A DNA stretch of 64,000 nt from Phlebopus portentosus (GCA_037892935.1 JAYXKI010000002.1:620001-684000), one strand, 5' to 3'; counted from the first letter of the stretch, positions 34,190 through 47,101 are shown. Notes: generated by a model from the letters alone, not told the origin. Translations and numbers: made by a program.

Positions 34190-37126
34190 TTACGAGGAAC
34201 TCCCATGTTCGCCTTCTGGTTGTGCACTCTCAAGCCCTAAGTTAGAAGAATTAGGATCGGCGGTTGCAGTCTTTTCAAGAAGACGCTCAACTGAGCAGCA
34301 AGTCAGTAGATAATCCCGTAACCCAAAAGTTCATTGCGTACTGGAAATAAGATGTTTGCTATACGCGCTTGAGTATCTTCGCATGGTCGCCAACTGTGGT
34401 CTTATTTTCGAGATGAGAGCCTCTTTTTGCTCACCCTCAACGACAATCAGCGCGCGTTGAAGGACGTAGTCTAGAACATGTGTGAACATAATGTAGTGAG
34501 AATAGACTCATAAATTGGCTTACTTGCGTATTGGTCCTTCATCATTGTTACGATCGGACTAACCCCGTCGGCTTTGGGAGTCATCATTTCCTCAATAAGG
34601 AGGCGTCGATTCTCCGAGTCAGCCATCAAAAGTGCCTTCTCGCACACGTTTGAGGCAAATTTGTGCTTTGCCATCTGGAGCATCTGACCATGCATCTTCG
34701 TAATGATGAGAAGGCGGTCTTGTGCAGGGCCTTTCTCAAGGATGAACTGCACGACGTAGTTCTATACCGAGTCGGAAAGTTAGAGATGAAAGGAGATTAT
34801 GGTTGGCAATGCTCACTCCGAACTGATCTTGCATTAAATTGATTGTATATTTGTGCAATTCGTCCAGAAGAGGTCTCATTTGTTCTTCGTTCATGTGCTC
34901 GAAGACGCGCTGAAGAACTCGGCATCCGTATGGGTGTGTGGATAGTTCATAGACGCTGCCCTTGAAGGCTTGAACAAAGCCTAGACGTTCTGGCGCCACG
35001 CGTTCAAGAAGCTTTTGAACCACCTGTAACAGACACAGTATGAGATTTGGAATCACGGAAGGCGGCAGCGATATCATACATGATTGCCGTTAGCATCCTT
35101 CACTAATCGAAGTATATGGTTTTCGATTTCCTTCACAAACACCGCTTGTTGCTCAGGGAGAATGAACTCAATGGCCTATGAATGATGTTAATGTATGCGC
35201 TATGTTCGACAAAGCATCGTAATTACCTTCTGGACTACCCGGCAACCATACATTTGTAGTGATAGTGCCAATATATGGTTCTCCATCGTGGATGCTAAAA
35301 TCGTCTTCTGGATCTGCGTGCCATGCTCAAAGAGCTTCTGGACCACCTAAATTTAGATCCATCAGTCATGAAAAAGACGGTCGTATGAAAGGAAATAAAG
35401 CCGCCTACATAGTTTCCGAAAACGTCTTGAGTTAGCTGCAAAGCAGCGCCAGGAACGATCTCGTCGAAAACAATTTGCTTTTCTTCACTTGTCGCTGTCT
35501 CAAGCTTTTGTTGAATGAAACGCGACCCGTGTTGATCGCCGCTGAACTCTACAATATAACCGAAGATGTCCTAGACACGATGCTAGTTACGTTTCATTCT
35601 TATAAATTATATGTTAAACCGACCTTCAACTCCCACTTGCGCGATTTATTGGTGCGGAATTCATCTAAGAGGGGACTTCTGAGGGTGACGTTCGGGGCCA
35701 CAGCCGTATCGAGTTTGCGTCCGTGGTTCAAGGTCTGCTGAAACAATGTCAGGGCTTGATTTCCAGCGCCAGGAACTCCAAACACCGCTGCGCCAGGCAT
35801 CACCATTGGCACCTGGCCAACATAATCAGCGGGCGCGCCATAGGGCTGCCCGTGCGGCGATGGCGTCGGATGACGTACCGATGCATACAGCTGATGACTT
35901 AACTGTTGCTGCTGTTGAATAGCGTACTAGCCAAGACAATTTAGTCAATTCGCTTTGTGTCTTAATGGCGAAGCGACAAACCTGGAGCTCTCGCTTCTTA
36001 TCCGTTAAAGAAGCCGGAGGCATTTGTCCGATTGCGGTCGATTGCATAGGTGAATGAGGCGCTGCATACAACACAGGCTGGGTCGAGTAGAAGTATTGTG
36101 ATGGCGGCGGCCGTGTCGAGCCGGAGAAGTCATAAAACACCCCAGGAGCTTGTCGCAAATCAGCATGGACTGGATGCATTGCGGACGGCGCCATTCCAGG
36201 GTAGACATTCGCGGTTGGCGGTGTTGCGCTGGCCGGCACAGGCGAACCATAGATGGAGGCATCCGAGTTGCTACGGTATGTGTCATAACTGTAAGAGTAA
36301 TCCAAACCGGATGGACCAGCATAATAAGCTGTGTAGTCCCCTTGCGGATTGTAACCGCCATAAGAAGGGCGTGCCTGGTGTGCTTGGATCATATGGGGTG
36401 CACGAATAGGAGGAGCAGTTTGCGGTTGCGGCATAGACGTCCCTTGCCGATATGAGGAACCTTGGTTACTATAGTCCTCACCTACCACCATACCGCGAAT
36501 GCCCATTGTTAAGTCGTCTACCGATGTGGAGCCATGTGCACCCTCGTAGCCGGACGTCCCGTTTGACTGATTTCCATATTGCACATTTGCATTAAAACCG
36601 ACAGCTGTCGGCGAAGGCGCACTAGTATAGCGTGCATTCGACTTCACGCTCGAAGCCCTCTCATCCTATACATCTCATTAAAACGTGCCAAAGAAACCAA
36701 TAGTTACAGACTTACAATCCGTGAGCCTAGACCCGATGATGTTCTATTCTGTCGTCCATGAGTCATTGGAGACTGGGGATCCTGACGCGCAGTTCCATTC
36801 AATGCTGTCAGTTTGACGAAAAAAATTGAGGACCAATTACCAGCTGTGGATACTCTTTCTTCTGAGGACTATTAGTGTGATCGCTAGTTGGGAGCTCCCA
36901 GGATCCGCTCGAGGGACGGGACGCTGTCCAAGCATCTCTTTGAGTTGGTACATCTGCAACACTTGCATTTGACGAACTCGATGGTTGTCTTTGAGAGCCT
37001 GGCCCGCCCCACACCTACACAAAAACAAAGCATCGCTTGAACACTAAGGACAGTAAATTAATACCCAATGCTCACCTGCCAATTGGAATTCAGAGCTTTG
37101 AGTCCGACGTTGGAATTCATCCCCAT
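34190..37126 (-). CDS. Pumilio/PUF RNA-binding protein (eight PUM repeats, Puf3/Pumilio-like code)
   Basis: About 750 residues. The N-terminal half is Gly/Ser/Tyr/Gln-rich and probably disordered (a [14 protein letters not shown] stretch near its end). The C-terminal PUM-HD has eight repeats with these base-contact pentads: SRFIQ, NYVVQ, CRVVQ, NHVVQ, CRVLQ, NYVVQ, SNVCE, NYVLQ. Several pentads are split by introns at or near their Asn, for example repeats 6 and 8, but all splice in frame. Such proteins bind 3' UTRs and drive decay or repress translation through deadenylases. The start codon is ATG at 37126 (another in frame at 37120). The stop is TAA at 34192-34190. By the repeat code the target is UGUAUAUA, the class bound by yeast Puf3 and animal Pumilio. 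The upstream region is unusually long (1.7 kb). Confidence 0.94.
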
Positions 37127-38827
37127 AACGTGCGCTCTTCAAGCGCGGGGCGCGAGGTATCTGAGCAGAGAAAAGATAAATGAAAAGGGATGAGAAAACG
37201 CGATCTCAAAGGCCACGTTGAAACCGGCTGCAAGAATCATGACATACTATGGATACTCTTAATTGTAAACGCTGGCAAAACGGTCAGAGACGCCCGAAGT
37301 CTTCCGGTGTATGAGAATGGCATTACCTGTATTAAAGTACGGGAAACAAACGTAACCTCCAGGAAAACGAGGCGCGACTAGTAAGAGTTGACAGCCGACA
37401 CGCGGTGGTACCTCTTTACTACGGCGAAAGACACGAGGTTTCGGAGCACGAAATATCAGAGTGGACCTAACAAAGAAAAATAAAAACTGAAAGCGTGGAG
37501 CTCGTTCAGAAAACACTCACTAAATAGCCCTAGGAATTAGTCTGATTGCTCCGAAAGCGTAATGGCCTCACTCTAACTTAGAATTATAGTGGAACTGAAA
37601 GGACAAACGGCCGGATGCCAAAAATGACACAAAATTAGGTTGTCTAGCGAAAAAGCGTGGAGCAAGACCCAAGTCAACGAGCGGATGCAAATGCGTTCTG
37701 CCAGACGACTGAGAAACCAGAGCAGGCAACGATCGTCAGCCTGAGCGTAAATACGTGTCCGCTTCCTACGTATGTTGGACGTTGGATGTTGGAAGAAAAG
37801 GAGGGAGAAAAGGAGTGACGACGTGCCGTAAATGGACAGGAGGCTCTGTCCGACTCACAGGCCACGGCAAGCGAGAAGGGGAAGGCGCGTAAGGAGCAGA
37901 AAATAGGGCGAAAATGGAATTGGCGGAAAAACGCGCATAAGACTAATATGGATGATACACTTGAAACTCAACCATGCTTCCAATGGAACAATCGACACAC
38001 AGCCTCGGCCAACCTCTCCGCTAGTAATTCGATGCTGCGCATGCCGAAAGACATATATATACCGCTCATTCATTTTCAATCCAGCGCTTCATGGCGCCGA
38101 GTTACTGTTGCCCTCTTCCAAGGCAGCTGGATAAGTATGGGGAAAAAGAGTCAAATTTCTTGATGAACGGACGCCACGGAGGCGCCGCAAAGTTAAAACC
38201 CAAAACGTCTTTTCTCTCTCAAAGCCGTTCAGGGATGGAAGTCAAGAACCGCGGAAGTCAACCGAAAGAAGTGGTTCTATCGGTTCCACAAATGGTGAGA
38301 AAAATTTGATCCATCGCAGCGGAACAAATCAGAATCGAAATTGCCGGTGACCGCCAAGCTGCTATTGCCGTAATTTTAGGCTTGACGCTAAGGCTTACAT
38401 TGCTCAGGCGTGTCTTAGTTCCGTAGTTAGTGGGCAGCGAAGAAGCATGAAAACATCGGGTCATAATAAAAAAGAGAACGGTGAGAACTGAGGAAAATGA
38501 AGACCGCTGGGGCTGCTGGGGCACTACAGGAGAGGAAGAGGATCACGCCACGTCACACTACGGATGGAAAAAAGGGTCCGTGATTCAAGGGCCAGATCCG
38601 CATCAGGCCCTCGCGTCTATCCCGTGATCGAAAACTTCCATTTTCGTCGGGATCTCCGGCCTTCATCTCCACTCTTTTCAGATGACTCGGTGGCTCCGGA
38701 GTGGGCGCATTTGCATGCATGAAATGTATTACATGTATTAATCCATAAAATGTGTCATCATCAGCTTGGGAGGGTATAAGTCGTCTAGTCAGAGCAAAAG
38801 CCAGTAAATCGTATCTAATCCGAGTCA
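37127..38827. other. Long intergenic region upstream of the PUF gene
   Basis: 1.7 kb between two minus-strand genes, the longest gap in the window. It should hold the PUF promoter and 5' UTR and the kinesin-1 3' UTR. Open frames exist on both strands but show no family motif or convincing splice structure. I see nothing further. Confidence 0.55.
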
Positions 38828-41800
38828 TCACCGTCCCGTAGTGCCTGACGAAAAGAACCAGGACGCCCGTTTCGCTATGGACACTTCTCAGCAGCAGCGG
38901 AAGACATGATGACCAAATAAACATACCTGAACCTCTGTATGTAAATGGTACAAGGAAGAGCCGATACATTAGTAACATTCATGGAGCGGGACCAAACCGG
39001 GACTAAAATATTTAAATGAAGCCCCACGTACCCTGACTCTTCGTTCTGTACTCGAGCGAGAGGGTTCATACTTCCCGAGAAACCAGAGGACGAGGATGCA
39101 CTCATTGTCGGGACAGATGGCGCCGCAACCCCGCCTCCTCTTAACGGTTTAGCTATTCGCCCGAAGTTGAGCGGGGACGACGATGTCATCTTTTGCGCTA
39201 TCGATTATGGGAATGTTCAACATTCAGTCATGTGTCAAGTTAGGCGCGGTTAAACTCACCTCGTGCTTGATCAAGTCTTTCTTTGACCGCTGCTAACTGC
39301 TCCTCGAACTTCTGATTCTGGACAGCCAAACGTCTATCTGCATCCTGGAGAAGTGCCTCAAGGTTCTGGATACGCTCATTTCGTGCAAGGAGCTTCCGTT
39401 CCGCGATCCCAGCCTCTTTCTTTAACGCGGAGTTCTGATCCACGAGCTATAGAACCAATGAACTTAGTACACGCAGGATATGATAGCGAAAAATACTCAC
39501 CTGCTTCTGTACGAGCGTCAGTTGCTCTAAATTACGCTCTAAGAATGCCATCTTCTTCTGCTGAGCCTTGCTGTTACTATTCCTGATTACGTTGTTGTAT
39601 TGTTCTTTGATCTCGTCCAATTGGATCTCCAACTCGACCACCTATCAATAAAACTCATCAGATCACCAAGCTGTTAGCGAACGAAGCGAAGTCACGGACC
39701 TTCTCGCACCGGTTCTGCAAGTCACGCATCAAAGACTTCTTCACGCCGTCAAATTCGGCAAGTTGCACGTTGATGGCTTTGCGGGTTCGCTCAAGATCAG
39801 CAGCGCTCTCGGCCAGATTCTTTCCGCCCTCAATGCCAGCCGAGGTGACTGCAAATGCGCGCTGCGGAGAGATCACGAGATCGAATTCATTATCCAACAA
39901 GATCCAACAAGAATCGATTTTAATTGTGGATTGACAAACCTTTAGTTCCTCATTGACACCCTTCAATCCATCAATGGTAGAGTGGAGGTTTCTGATTTCG
40001 TTCTGGCGCATCTCGATTTGCTGTTTAAGATCTGCGACCTCGCTCAGGTGAGCCTCGTGTTTCGCGGTATATTGCGCCTCGAGCTTATTCTATAAAAGAT
40101 GCGTGTCAGTCCGATCCCCACTGATCCCGATTCAATGATGCCATTTCCGACCTTCAGTTCAGCCATAGACTCAACCACATCAATGTTACTTGTCTCCTCA
40201 TCATTGATCGTCTTCTCCAGCAATTCTTCATACTCCGCTTCAAGGGCGGCAAGACGGGATTCTACCTCGTCACGCCTGCGGGTAATCATCTCATTTTCCT
40301 CCTGGCTCTGACGAAGACGCTCCACAGTCTCGCGCACAAGCGTTTGTCCCTCAGAGAGCTGACGGCGAATAAGCGTGAGGTCATCAGCAGTGAGTGAAGA
40401 AGCGATGTTCTCCGAGTCAATAGAATCGAGCTTGACGAGGAGCGCTCGCAATGATTCGTCCTTTTCGGAGAAGGTGCCTTGCTGAAGAGACAGTCAGGAC
40501 AGGGCAATCAGAACGGTGTACCCGCTTACAGTATCGAACTGCGCCATCATAAGCGCCATCTTCTCTTGTTTTTTCTTTTCTTTGTCCTCCAGGGAAAGAT
40601 CCTTCTGATTTGACTTAAGATCGGCGATAGCTTGCCGCAGCTCCTCGAGCTCTCGAGTCGCATCTTGATTTTGTTCCTTGAGAATGTCGATTGTGATCGC
40701 ACCTTCTTTGTTATCGTAATCGAGGCGCTCGACCTGGAGACGCAACTCGTTCAATTGAGCTGACATGGATTTGTTTTCCTGTACACATCTTCAGCAAATG
40801 TTAAGCATCTGGTGAGAAGAGTACTCACTGCGGACAGTGTCCGTTCTTGCTCCTTCAAGAACGAAAGCTCCTCGCGAGTCTCCTTCAATGCTTTCTCTGA
40901 CGCCACTAAAGCGCTCTCCTTCTCAGCAAGCTGATCGCTAAGTTCATTTTCACGCCGCAAGAAGTCTTCGCGTTCATCCTTGTCCAAGCCCACAACTGTA
41001 GGTGTCTGTGGTCGACTGTCAATGTCTCCGCGCAAGCTTTCAATGACTGGGTTGATGGGAGTGATACTTCTCACTGAGGATGGCGTAGATGGCGTGGGAG
41101 CCTTCTTTGGCGCTGCAGGAGTACCAGCTTTCTCTGGAGAAACCCACTCCGACTGGTCGACCGCACCACCGCTTCGCCAGATGGCCAATTCAGCTTCAAG
41201 AGCTGCAATGTAAGTCTGGAACTGTGCATTGGCTGTCTGTGCCTGCTTCAAGCGAGCCTTGAGTTCCGCAGGAGATAACTCGGCATTGACGCGAGCAGTG
41301 TTCTTAATCGACTTCGCACGGATACCGAATCGGAGTGTCGAAATCGTTTCAGGTTCGTTGTACGATGACGGAGAACAGTTGATTATAAGCGTAGTACGGG
41401 AGTTGCCACCGAGAGATTCTTGAAGAATACGAGTAAGTTTCGAGTCACGATAAGGAATGTGCGTTGACTACGGTCCAAAACATATGATCAGCTATGCACC
41501 GGTCGACCGCACAGAAAACATACTTTTCCGTCTGTCAGCGCATTAATGACCATTCCAAGGGCCGACAGTGACTTATTGATCTTCTTGGCTTCCTCAAGAG
41601 TCTGGCCCGATGCCCCAGTCTTGCCGACCTTCTCTGAACCAGCGAGATCAACAAGATACAAGTTACCTGTCTTCTGGGCGCCCGTATCGACATTCCGCTG
41701 GTTTATAGTAATTAAGAAGATCGAATGAGACCGAGAACTCTCAGCATTCATGTCTTTGTGCGCATAGAAATCAGCGAGATTAACGGACAGGGCACGATTA

Positions 41801-42707
41801 AGAACTCACTAGTGGCAGACACTATTCGCGCCTGACCTCCTTGCCTCATAATCTCATACACTTCCTTCGCGCTGCTCACATAGTAGTCCGAGAGGCTCTT
41901 AACATAAACGCCCTTATTCTTCTCTTCATGAACCTGCAAGTTATCGTTCTGCGCTGTCGAAGCCGTTATTTTTGAAGTTGAACACAGCGCATAGACTGCA
42001 CTTACGTGCTAAGAGATCCCGGATTCGCTCCAAGTAAATCTCCATATAAGACACCTTGACAAGATATTCAAGATGAGGATCGGATTCCAGGATGGAAGAA
42101 AATATTTGTTCCGTAATGCGAGGGATGATGCCCTTGAGATTATCATCATCGATGTCCGCACCCTAAATAGCGCAATTTCGAAGCTTAAGCGACATGGCCC
42201 ACGGGATCCGTCTGCAGAGGCTTACCATCATAGTGAACGTCTTTCCGCTTCCTGTCTGACCATAGGCGAATACGGTGCCATTGTAGCCATCCATTACATC
42301 TAACGGAAGAGTCAGCTAAATTATAGTGGCTCGATAGGCAATAAATTATACCGTTCACAATCCTACAGCCGCAAAAATCAGTTAGCTACGCATGGAATAG
42401 CAGAAGTAAAGACACACTCTTTGACACCATATTCAAAGATTTCAACCTGCTTCGTATCCATAGGGAAGACGCGATCGAATGTGAAACCATCTCGCTCTGG
42501 ACCCGTTAGAGCAGACCTCATACGGACGGTATGTAGATTCTCATCAAAGGAGACGACAACTTCTCCACCTTCTCGCTGCTCAGACCATTCTGCGGTCGAA
42601 ATCTAGATGTATTCTTGCATCTAGCGCTTCCCTGCGCGTAAAGTCGTGAAAGCGTGCACGTACCGACAGACGACTTTGATATTCGTGCTGCTGGTTGCGG
42701 CAGCCAT
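38828..42707 (-). CDS. Kinesin-1 heavy chain (conventional kinesin)
   Basis: About 950 residues. Motor domain: NIKVVCRFRPQN, P-loop [11 protein letters not shown], switch [10 protein letters not shown], switch [15 protein letters not shown], and [12 protein letters not shown], then the neck linker. A long coiled-coil stalk follows ([18 protein letters not shown] hinge, then heptads to 39240). The tail carries the autoinhibitory IAK motif ([12 protein letters not shown]) and ends [14 protein letters not shown]. It moves vesicles and other cargo toward microtubule plus ends in hyphae. The C-terminal end is split by a 52-nt intron (38926-38875), probably with a 6-nt microexon at 38927-38932. An 11-nt exon at 42352-42362 precedes the P-loop exon. 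In exon 2 the frame breaks at about 42581: RFRPQNGL is followed by [15 protein letters not shown] in another frame, which fits a missing base. Stop TGA ends at 38828. Confidence 0.94.
38927..38932 (-). other. Possible 6-nt microexon in kinesin-1
   Basis: Between the exon ending NEES+G and the exon coding KRASWFF there are two candidate introns, about 100 and 52 nt, the second with a strong GTATGT donor. Joining them through GTTCAG keeps frame (G-S-A). Skipping it as one intron of about 150 nt also keeps frame, so it is not proven. Confidence 0.4.
42352..42362 (-). other. 11-nt microexon in the kinesin-1 motor domain
   Basis: The exon ending GTCAAAGA and the exon starting ATGTAATGGATGG join in frame only through the 11 nt at 42362-42352, flanked by GTAG and GTATAA. 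The result, [14 protein letters not shown], matches the conserved kinesin-1 segment just before the P-loop. Confidence 0.82.
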
Positions 42708-43009
42708 GATGGTTGCACCAAGAGATGCTCACTACAACCTCCGCTCCTACGTCAGCAATATATTCTTTACCGTTTACGATATGTCAGAGGCACTGCGACC
42801 GTGCCCTACGTCTAAATGAGTGTCCAGGAGACGGTCGCGCTTGCAGACACGCGCGTAGCCACCAGTTTCACTAATCGGGCAGTATTAGTAAGCAGAAAAT
42901 CTCGACAAAACAAAGTTTAATTATTGAAAACTTCCTGACAATAGACAAAACTATTATGTACGATATGTTACATGTGCAAAGAGCCGAGAATAATAATAAT
43001 ACAAAACAA
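42708..43009. other. Intergenic region: kinesin-1 promoter and kinesin-5 3' flank
   Basis: 302 bases between two kinesin genes on the same strand. No further feature seen. Confidence 0.5.
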
Positions 43010-46000
43010 TCAACGCCTGAATCGAGAAGGCCTAGTTATCCTTGTCCTAGTTTCTGCGATTATGTTTGTGGATTTCTCCTGCAAAGTCGTTCGCACCGGT
43101 ACAGTCTTCATAGTAGGAAGTCCACTCTCCCTTCGAGCTAGCTTTGGAACAGATGGTACTGATACTGGAGCCGGTTTCGGCGCTTCGGGACAATCCGATG
43201 AAGGTGCACTCGACGATGCCTCTAATAAACGCTGCGGATCAGATTGTGGTTCCTCCTTAACGGCGATTTCGCTGACTATCTGTTCTGTACTGTCGGCTGC
43301 AACGTTGCCACTTTCTTCCTCATTCGACCCGGACCCTTCCGGCTCTTCTTCAATACTCTCTAACTCTTGCCTCTCCGGTACCGCTTGCGTTGGCGACGCT
43401 AGGGGATACACGGTTTCAAGGGCTGCCGAACTACGCTGCCTTCGATAATCCCGTAGAAGGTCACTGCGATTCTGAGTTCTCTCCCACTTGTCGACATATG
43501 ACCACTTTCGCTTTTGCGGTGTTGTTCCGGTAGGTGGGTTCTGCCGCGTGCCTTCCTCGAGTATACGTCGATTATGTTGCTGTACTGTAGAGACGTGAAA
43601 AGCGGCTGCGGATGCGTGAGCGTGAAATTCGTTGTACAATAGGTCCGACTATCTACAGTCAGTATCAACACTAGTCGAGGAGAAGGGCGGCACTTACCTC
43701 TGTAGCGAGTTGCTTTCCAAATGAGTCAAATCCTTTAGTAGTCGCATCTAATACTTCCTGAGTCTTCTGCAGAGTCGACTGTGCATCGTTTGCTAGATGT
43801 GTTGAGCTTTCTATTCTTGCGCGTTTAATCTTATGCTCCCGCTCGAATACTAAAGGAAATATTGATAAACCATCGCATTGTCAGAGTGCGTCTGTCATTT
43901 ATGTACGAACCTTTTGAACAAGAATTCAACGACTTCGAGACATGAATAATTCCCTCGGAGTGCGACTTAATCGCCTCGGCTGTCATATTTCGCAGATTTG
44001 AAAGACCGTCCTGGACCGATGTACTTGTAGCGCGTATGCTCTGTTGTAGACCATGAGAATGAGAGCCCTGGTAAATCTATCGATTGGAGGCTCACCTCCG
44101 TTGCGGACTGCTTGGCTTGTGAACCCTCGACAGCCGCCTTATCCAAGGACATGCTCCACGCTCGATTACGTACGCCGGCCTCAGCCACTAGGACGTCATG
44201 CTTTTTGACAAGAGTATCCAAGTTTTCCGTGCTTTGTATGTTAGATTCTTGCATCCCGAAGACTGTCTCTCGAAGCCCACGGTCTCTCTCTTCAGCAAAG
44301 TCGACCAACAATGACGAAACGCGCTTGACAAGCTCATCTCTTGACTTCATCGCGTTTTTCCTCTCGCTATCAAGTTGCTCGCTCAGACGAGCGTTCTGCT
44401 CTTTCAGCCTCGTAATCTCCATGCGTGCTCCGTGTGAAATTAGCTCGTTTTGCCTCTCCGCAGATTTTCGTTCATTCTCGACGGTAGATCGAGCATCCCT
44501 GACCAGTTTCTCCATCACGGACCACAACGTCTGCATAGCTTGTTCGGCCTAGAAGCGCGATCAGTAGAGGTAATGACTAAGTCAAGCTTCCACTTACTGT
44601 AGTGAAGTTGGTGGCAGTCAACTGCTCGATATCCACGCATAATGTTTGAATATCGTTCTGAGTGCTACCTGACCACATAGACAGTTCATTCGCCAGGCGG
44701 TCTTGCACCTCCTTGACTATCGTCCAGATGCTATTCAGATTTTGATCTGATGCGTCCTCTTTGGACTGTATAGCCTTTACGACACCAGAAATGCGTTTGA
44801 GCTGCTCATCGAGAGATTGGCGATAACAGATTAGAGACAAGATTTCCTTCTTTCGGAAGGAGTCTGCTACGGCCTTCGTTTTCGTTAAGGTCTGCTCGGA
44901 TGATTTGACAAAGGTCTCCACTACAGACATAAAGGAACGCGTTTCTGACTCGAGGAGCGAGCTCTGGCCTTTGATCGTCTTAGACTTCGTTTCAAATTCC
45001 TGCAACTTGCGTTCTATGGAAAATGAGCAAATAGACCACCAATTATTCCGACCTAAACCTACCAATCTTGCTGAAAAGTCCGGACACATCGCCAGTGCTT
45101 TCTTCGACGACTTGCTTCAAGCCAACAGCCACGTCGTTGAGTGTTTCCTCCGTTGATGCATGAGCTTTGCGTATAACAACTTCTTCCTCGAAAGCAGTCC
45201 TGACGTTGTTCAGTTCGCCTTCTTTCATCGCCAATTCGTCTTCCCGAGTACGAAGCTTTTCTTTCGTACTTCTGAGTTCGCCGTCAGTCTTCATTAGCAA
45301 CGCGATGCTCTGCTCGAATTCTTCTCGGACCGATCTCATCTGACTTTCGATGATTTCGACCTGTTTTTTTGACTCCTCCACTTCCGTCTGCCGCAACTCG
45401 TGCTCGTTGTTGATCTGAGTCCATGTCTCTTCCGAAAAGTAGATGCCATTCTTTTCCCGAGCCGCCAGAAGATCCGACTTGAGACGTTCGATTTCACCCA
45501 CATATTCCTTCAGGAGCGCATTCCGGGACATGCGCTGGTTAACTTCGGGCTTGTTGCGGATGGACTTTGCGCGCAGAGCGTAATCGAGAGTGGAGAGCGT
45601 CTCCTCCATATTTGATCGCGCAGGAGAGACTGTAGCTATTATGCACGTCTTTGTGCGTCCGCCGAGCGAGTCTTGGAGGAGCCGAGTTAATTTCGATTCG
45701 CTGCGGAGCGAGTGAGTGAGCTTATATGAGCTGAAAAGGGTAAAACATACCGGTAAGGTACATGAGATGACTTGTCGACGAGAGCATTTATGACCCTCCC
45801 GAGCGTAAGTAAGCTCTGGTTGATCATACCGGCCTCCCGAGCACGTTTGTTTTCCGCCCCCGAGCGCCCTATGTTCTCGGACCCGGCCAAATCGACAAGA
45901 TTGAACTTTCCCACTTTCAGAACATCATCACCAAGGGAAGACGTCTCTTTGCAGTGCACAGTAATCGCAAAGACGGAGTGCGAACGACTGGAATGATCGT

Positions 46001-46926
46001 TGAATTTCGTAGCTGCAATTTGTCTTTTCTGACTACCCTTTGCAAGGAGCGTAAGGGCATGGTTGAAGTCCTTCACTGGTGTGTCTTCCAGGCCTTGGAT
46101 GAAAACCCCCCGCTTGCTGGCGTCGTCAAAAATCTTGAGGCCACTCTGACCATCCTGTTCCGTCGCAATAAGGTCACGAAGCTCTTCATTATAGAGTTCG
46201 ACGTAAGATATCTTCACGCTGTAGTCACAGCCGGAGCTCTCTAGCTGATGAAAGAGCTTGAACAGCGTGCGCGGGATCATGCCCGCTTGGGCGGTCGGGT
46301 TTCCTAACGGTGACAACGAAACATCGCCTTGCATGGTATAACTGTCGGCATATCAAGTCAGATACTTTAGAAAAGCCGTAATAAGGTACGCACGTTTTTC
46401 CTGTCCCAGTCTGTCCGTAGGCAAATAAAGTACAGTTATAACCCTTCAAAACCTCATCTAGCATTGGATAAACGACATCCTGATAAATCATGGCCTGATC
46501 CGCCTCAGGACCAAAGACCGCATCAAATGGATATGTTCGCGTCGGTGGAAGAGTAACGACACCAAGGACCGACGCGATAGGTGCTGTTTGAATAGTGATG
46601 TTTTGACCTTTCGCCCCCTCTGTAGAGATGATGATTGGTGAACCCTCCAGTATTTCGCGTTCTGAACGTCTACGACAACGAATGACGACTTTAATGTTTG
46701 ATTCTCCTGCATCGGTTGGGTTAAACGCCTTCTTTCCTGTGGACTGCGAGGATGGTATCGATCCTTCGAGTGCCTCATTTGGATCTTCCACAGGTGTCGT
46801 GAGTTCGGTCCGTGCTTTCGTAAGGACGGAACGATTCCTTGCGCCGCTTGAAGACGACGATGAAGCTGTCGGAGCACCATAAGCATTTGTAGCTCGCGTG
46901 CGCGAGCTTAGTTTGCGAGTTGCCAT
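43010..46926 (-). CDS. Kinesin-5 (BimC/Eg5/Cut7 type) mitotic motor
   Basis: About 1,120 residues. A Ser/Thr-rich N-terminal extension precedes the motor: [17 protein letters not shown]-loop [14 protein letters not shown] (across a splice), switch [12 protein letters not shown], switch [22 protein letters not shown], and [27 protein letters not shown] marks the neck linker. Long coiled coils follow. The C-terminal tail has the BimC box around [20 protein letters not shown] with its threonine in WERT, the usual Cdk1 site that targets these motors to the spindle. It acts as a homotetramer that slides antiparallel spindle microtubules apart. The ATG at 46926 gives [12 protein letters not shown]. 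The stop is TGA at 43012-43010. The frame stays open across all exons examined. Confidence 0.95.
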
Positions 46927-47101
46927 CGCAAAAGCAGATGCACAATGTTGGAAAGAGGGAAGACACGCGGAGCCAGTTTTACAGCCACCGGATACACAGG
47001 ACAACAACTTGGTCGCGTAGAGCACGTGTTGGTGTTTCTTACATAAGCACCACTATTACAGCCCTCAGTTGATACTCACTTCTTGATCATTAACAGCTGT
47101 T
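46927..47101. promoter_or_regulatory. Divergent promoter region, kinesin-5 / ELF1
   Basis: 175 bases shared by a cell-cycle motor gene and a constitutive transcription factor gene. No element assigned. Confidence 0.45.

Noticed and set aside
37127..38827. Open frames in the 1.7 kb gap between the PUF and kinesin-1 genes as a hidden gene
   Set aside because: None has recognisable motifs, good splice sites or typical coding composition. The minus-strand frame at 38553-38978 overlaps the kinesin-1 last exon in another frame.
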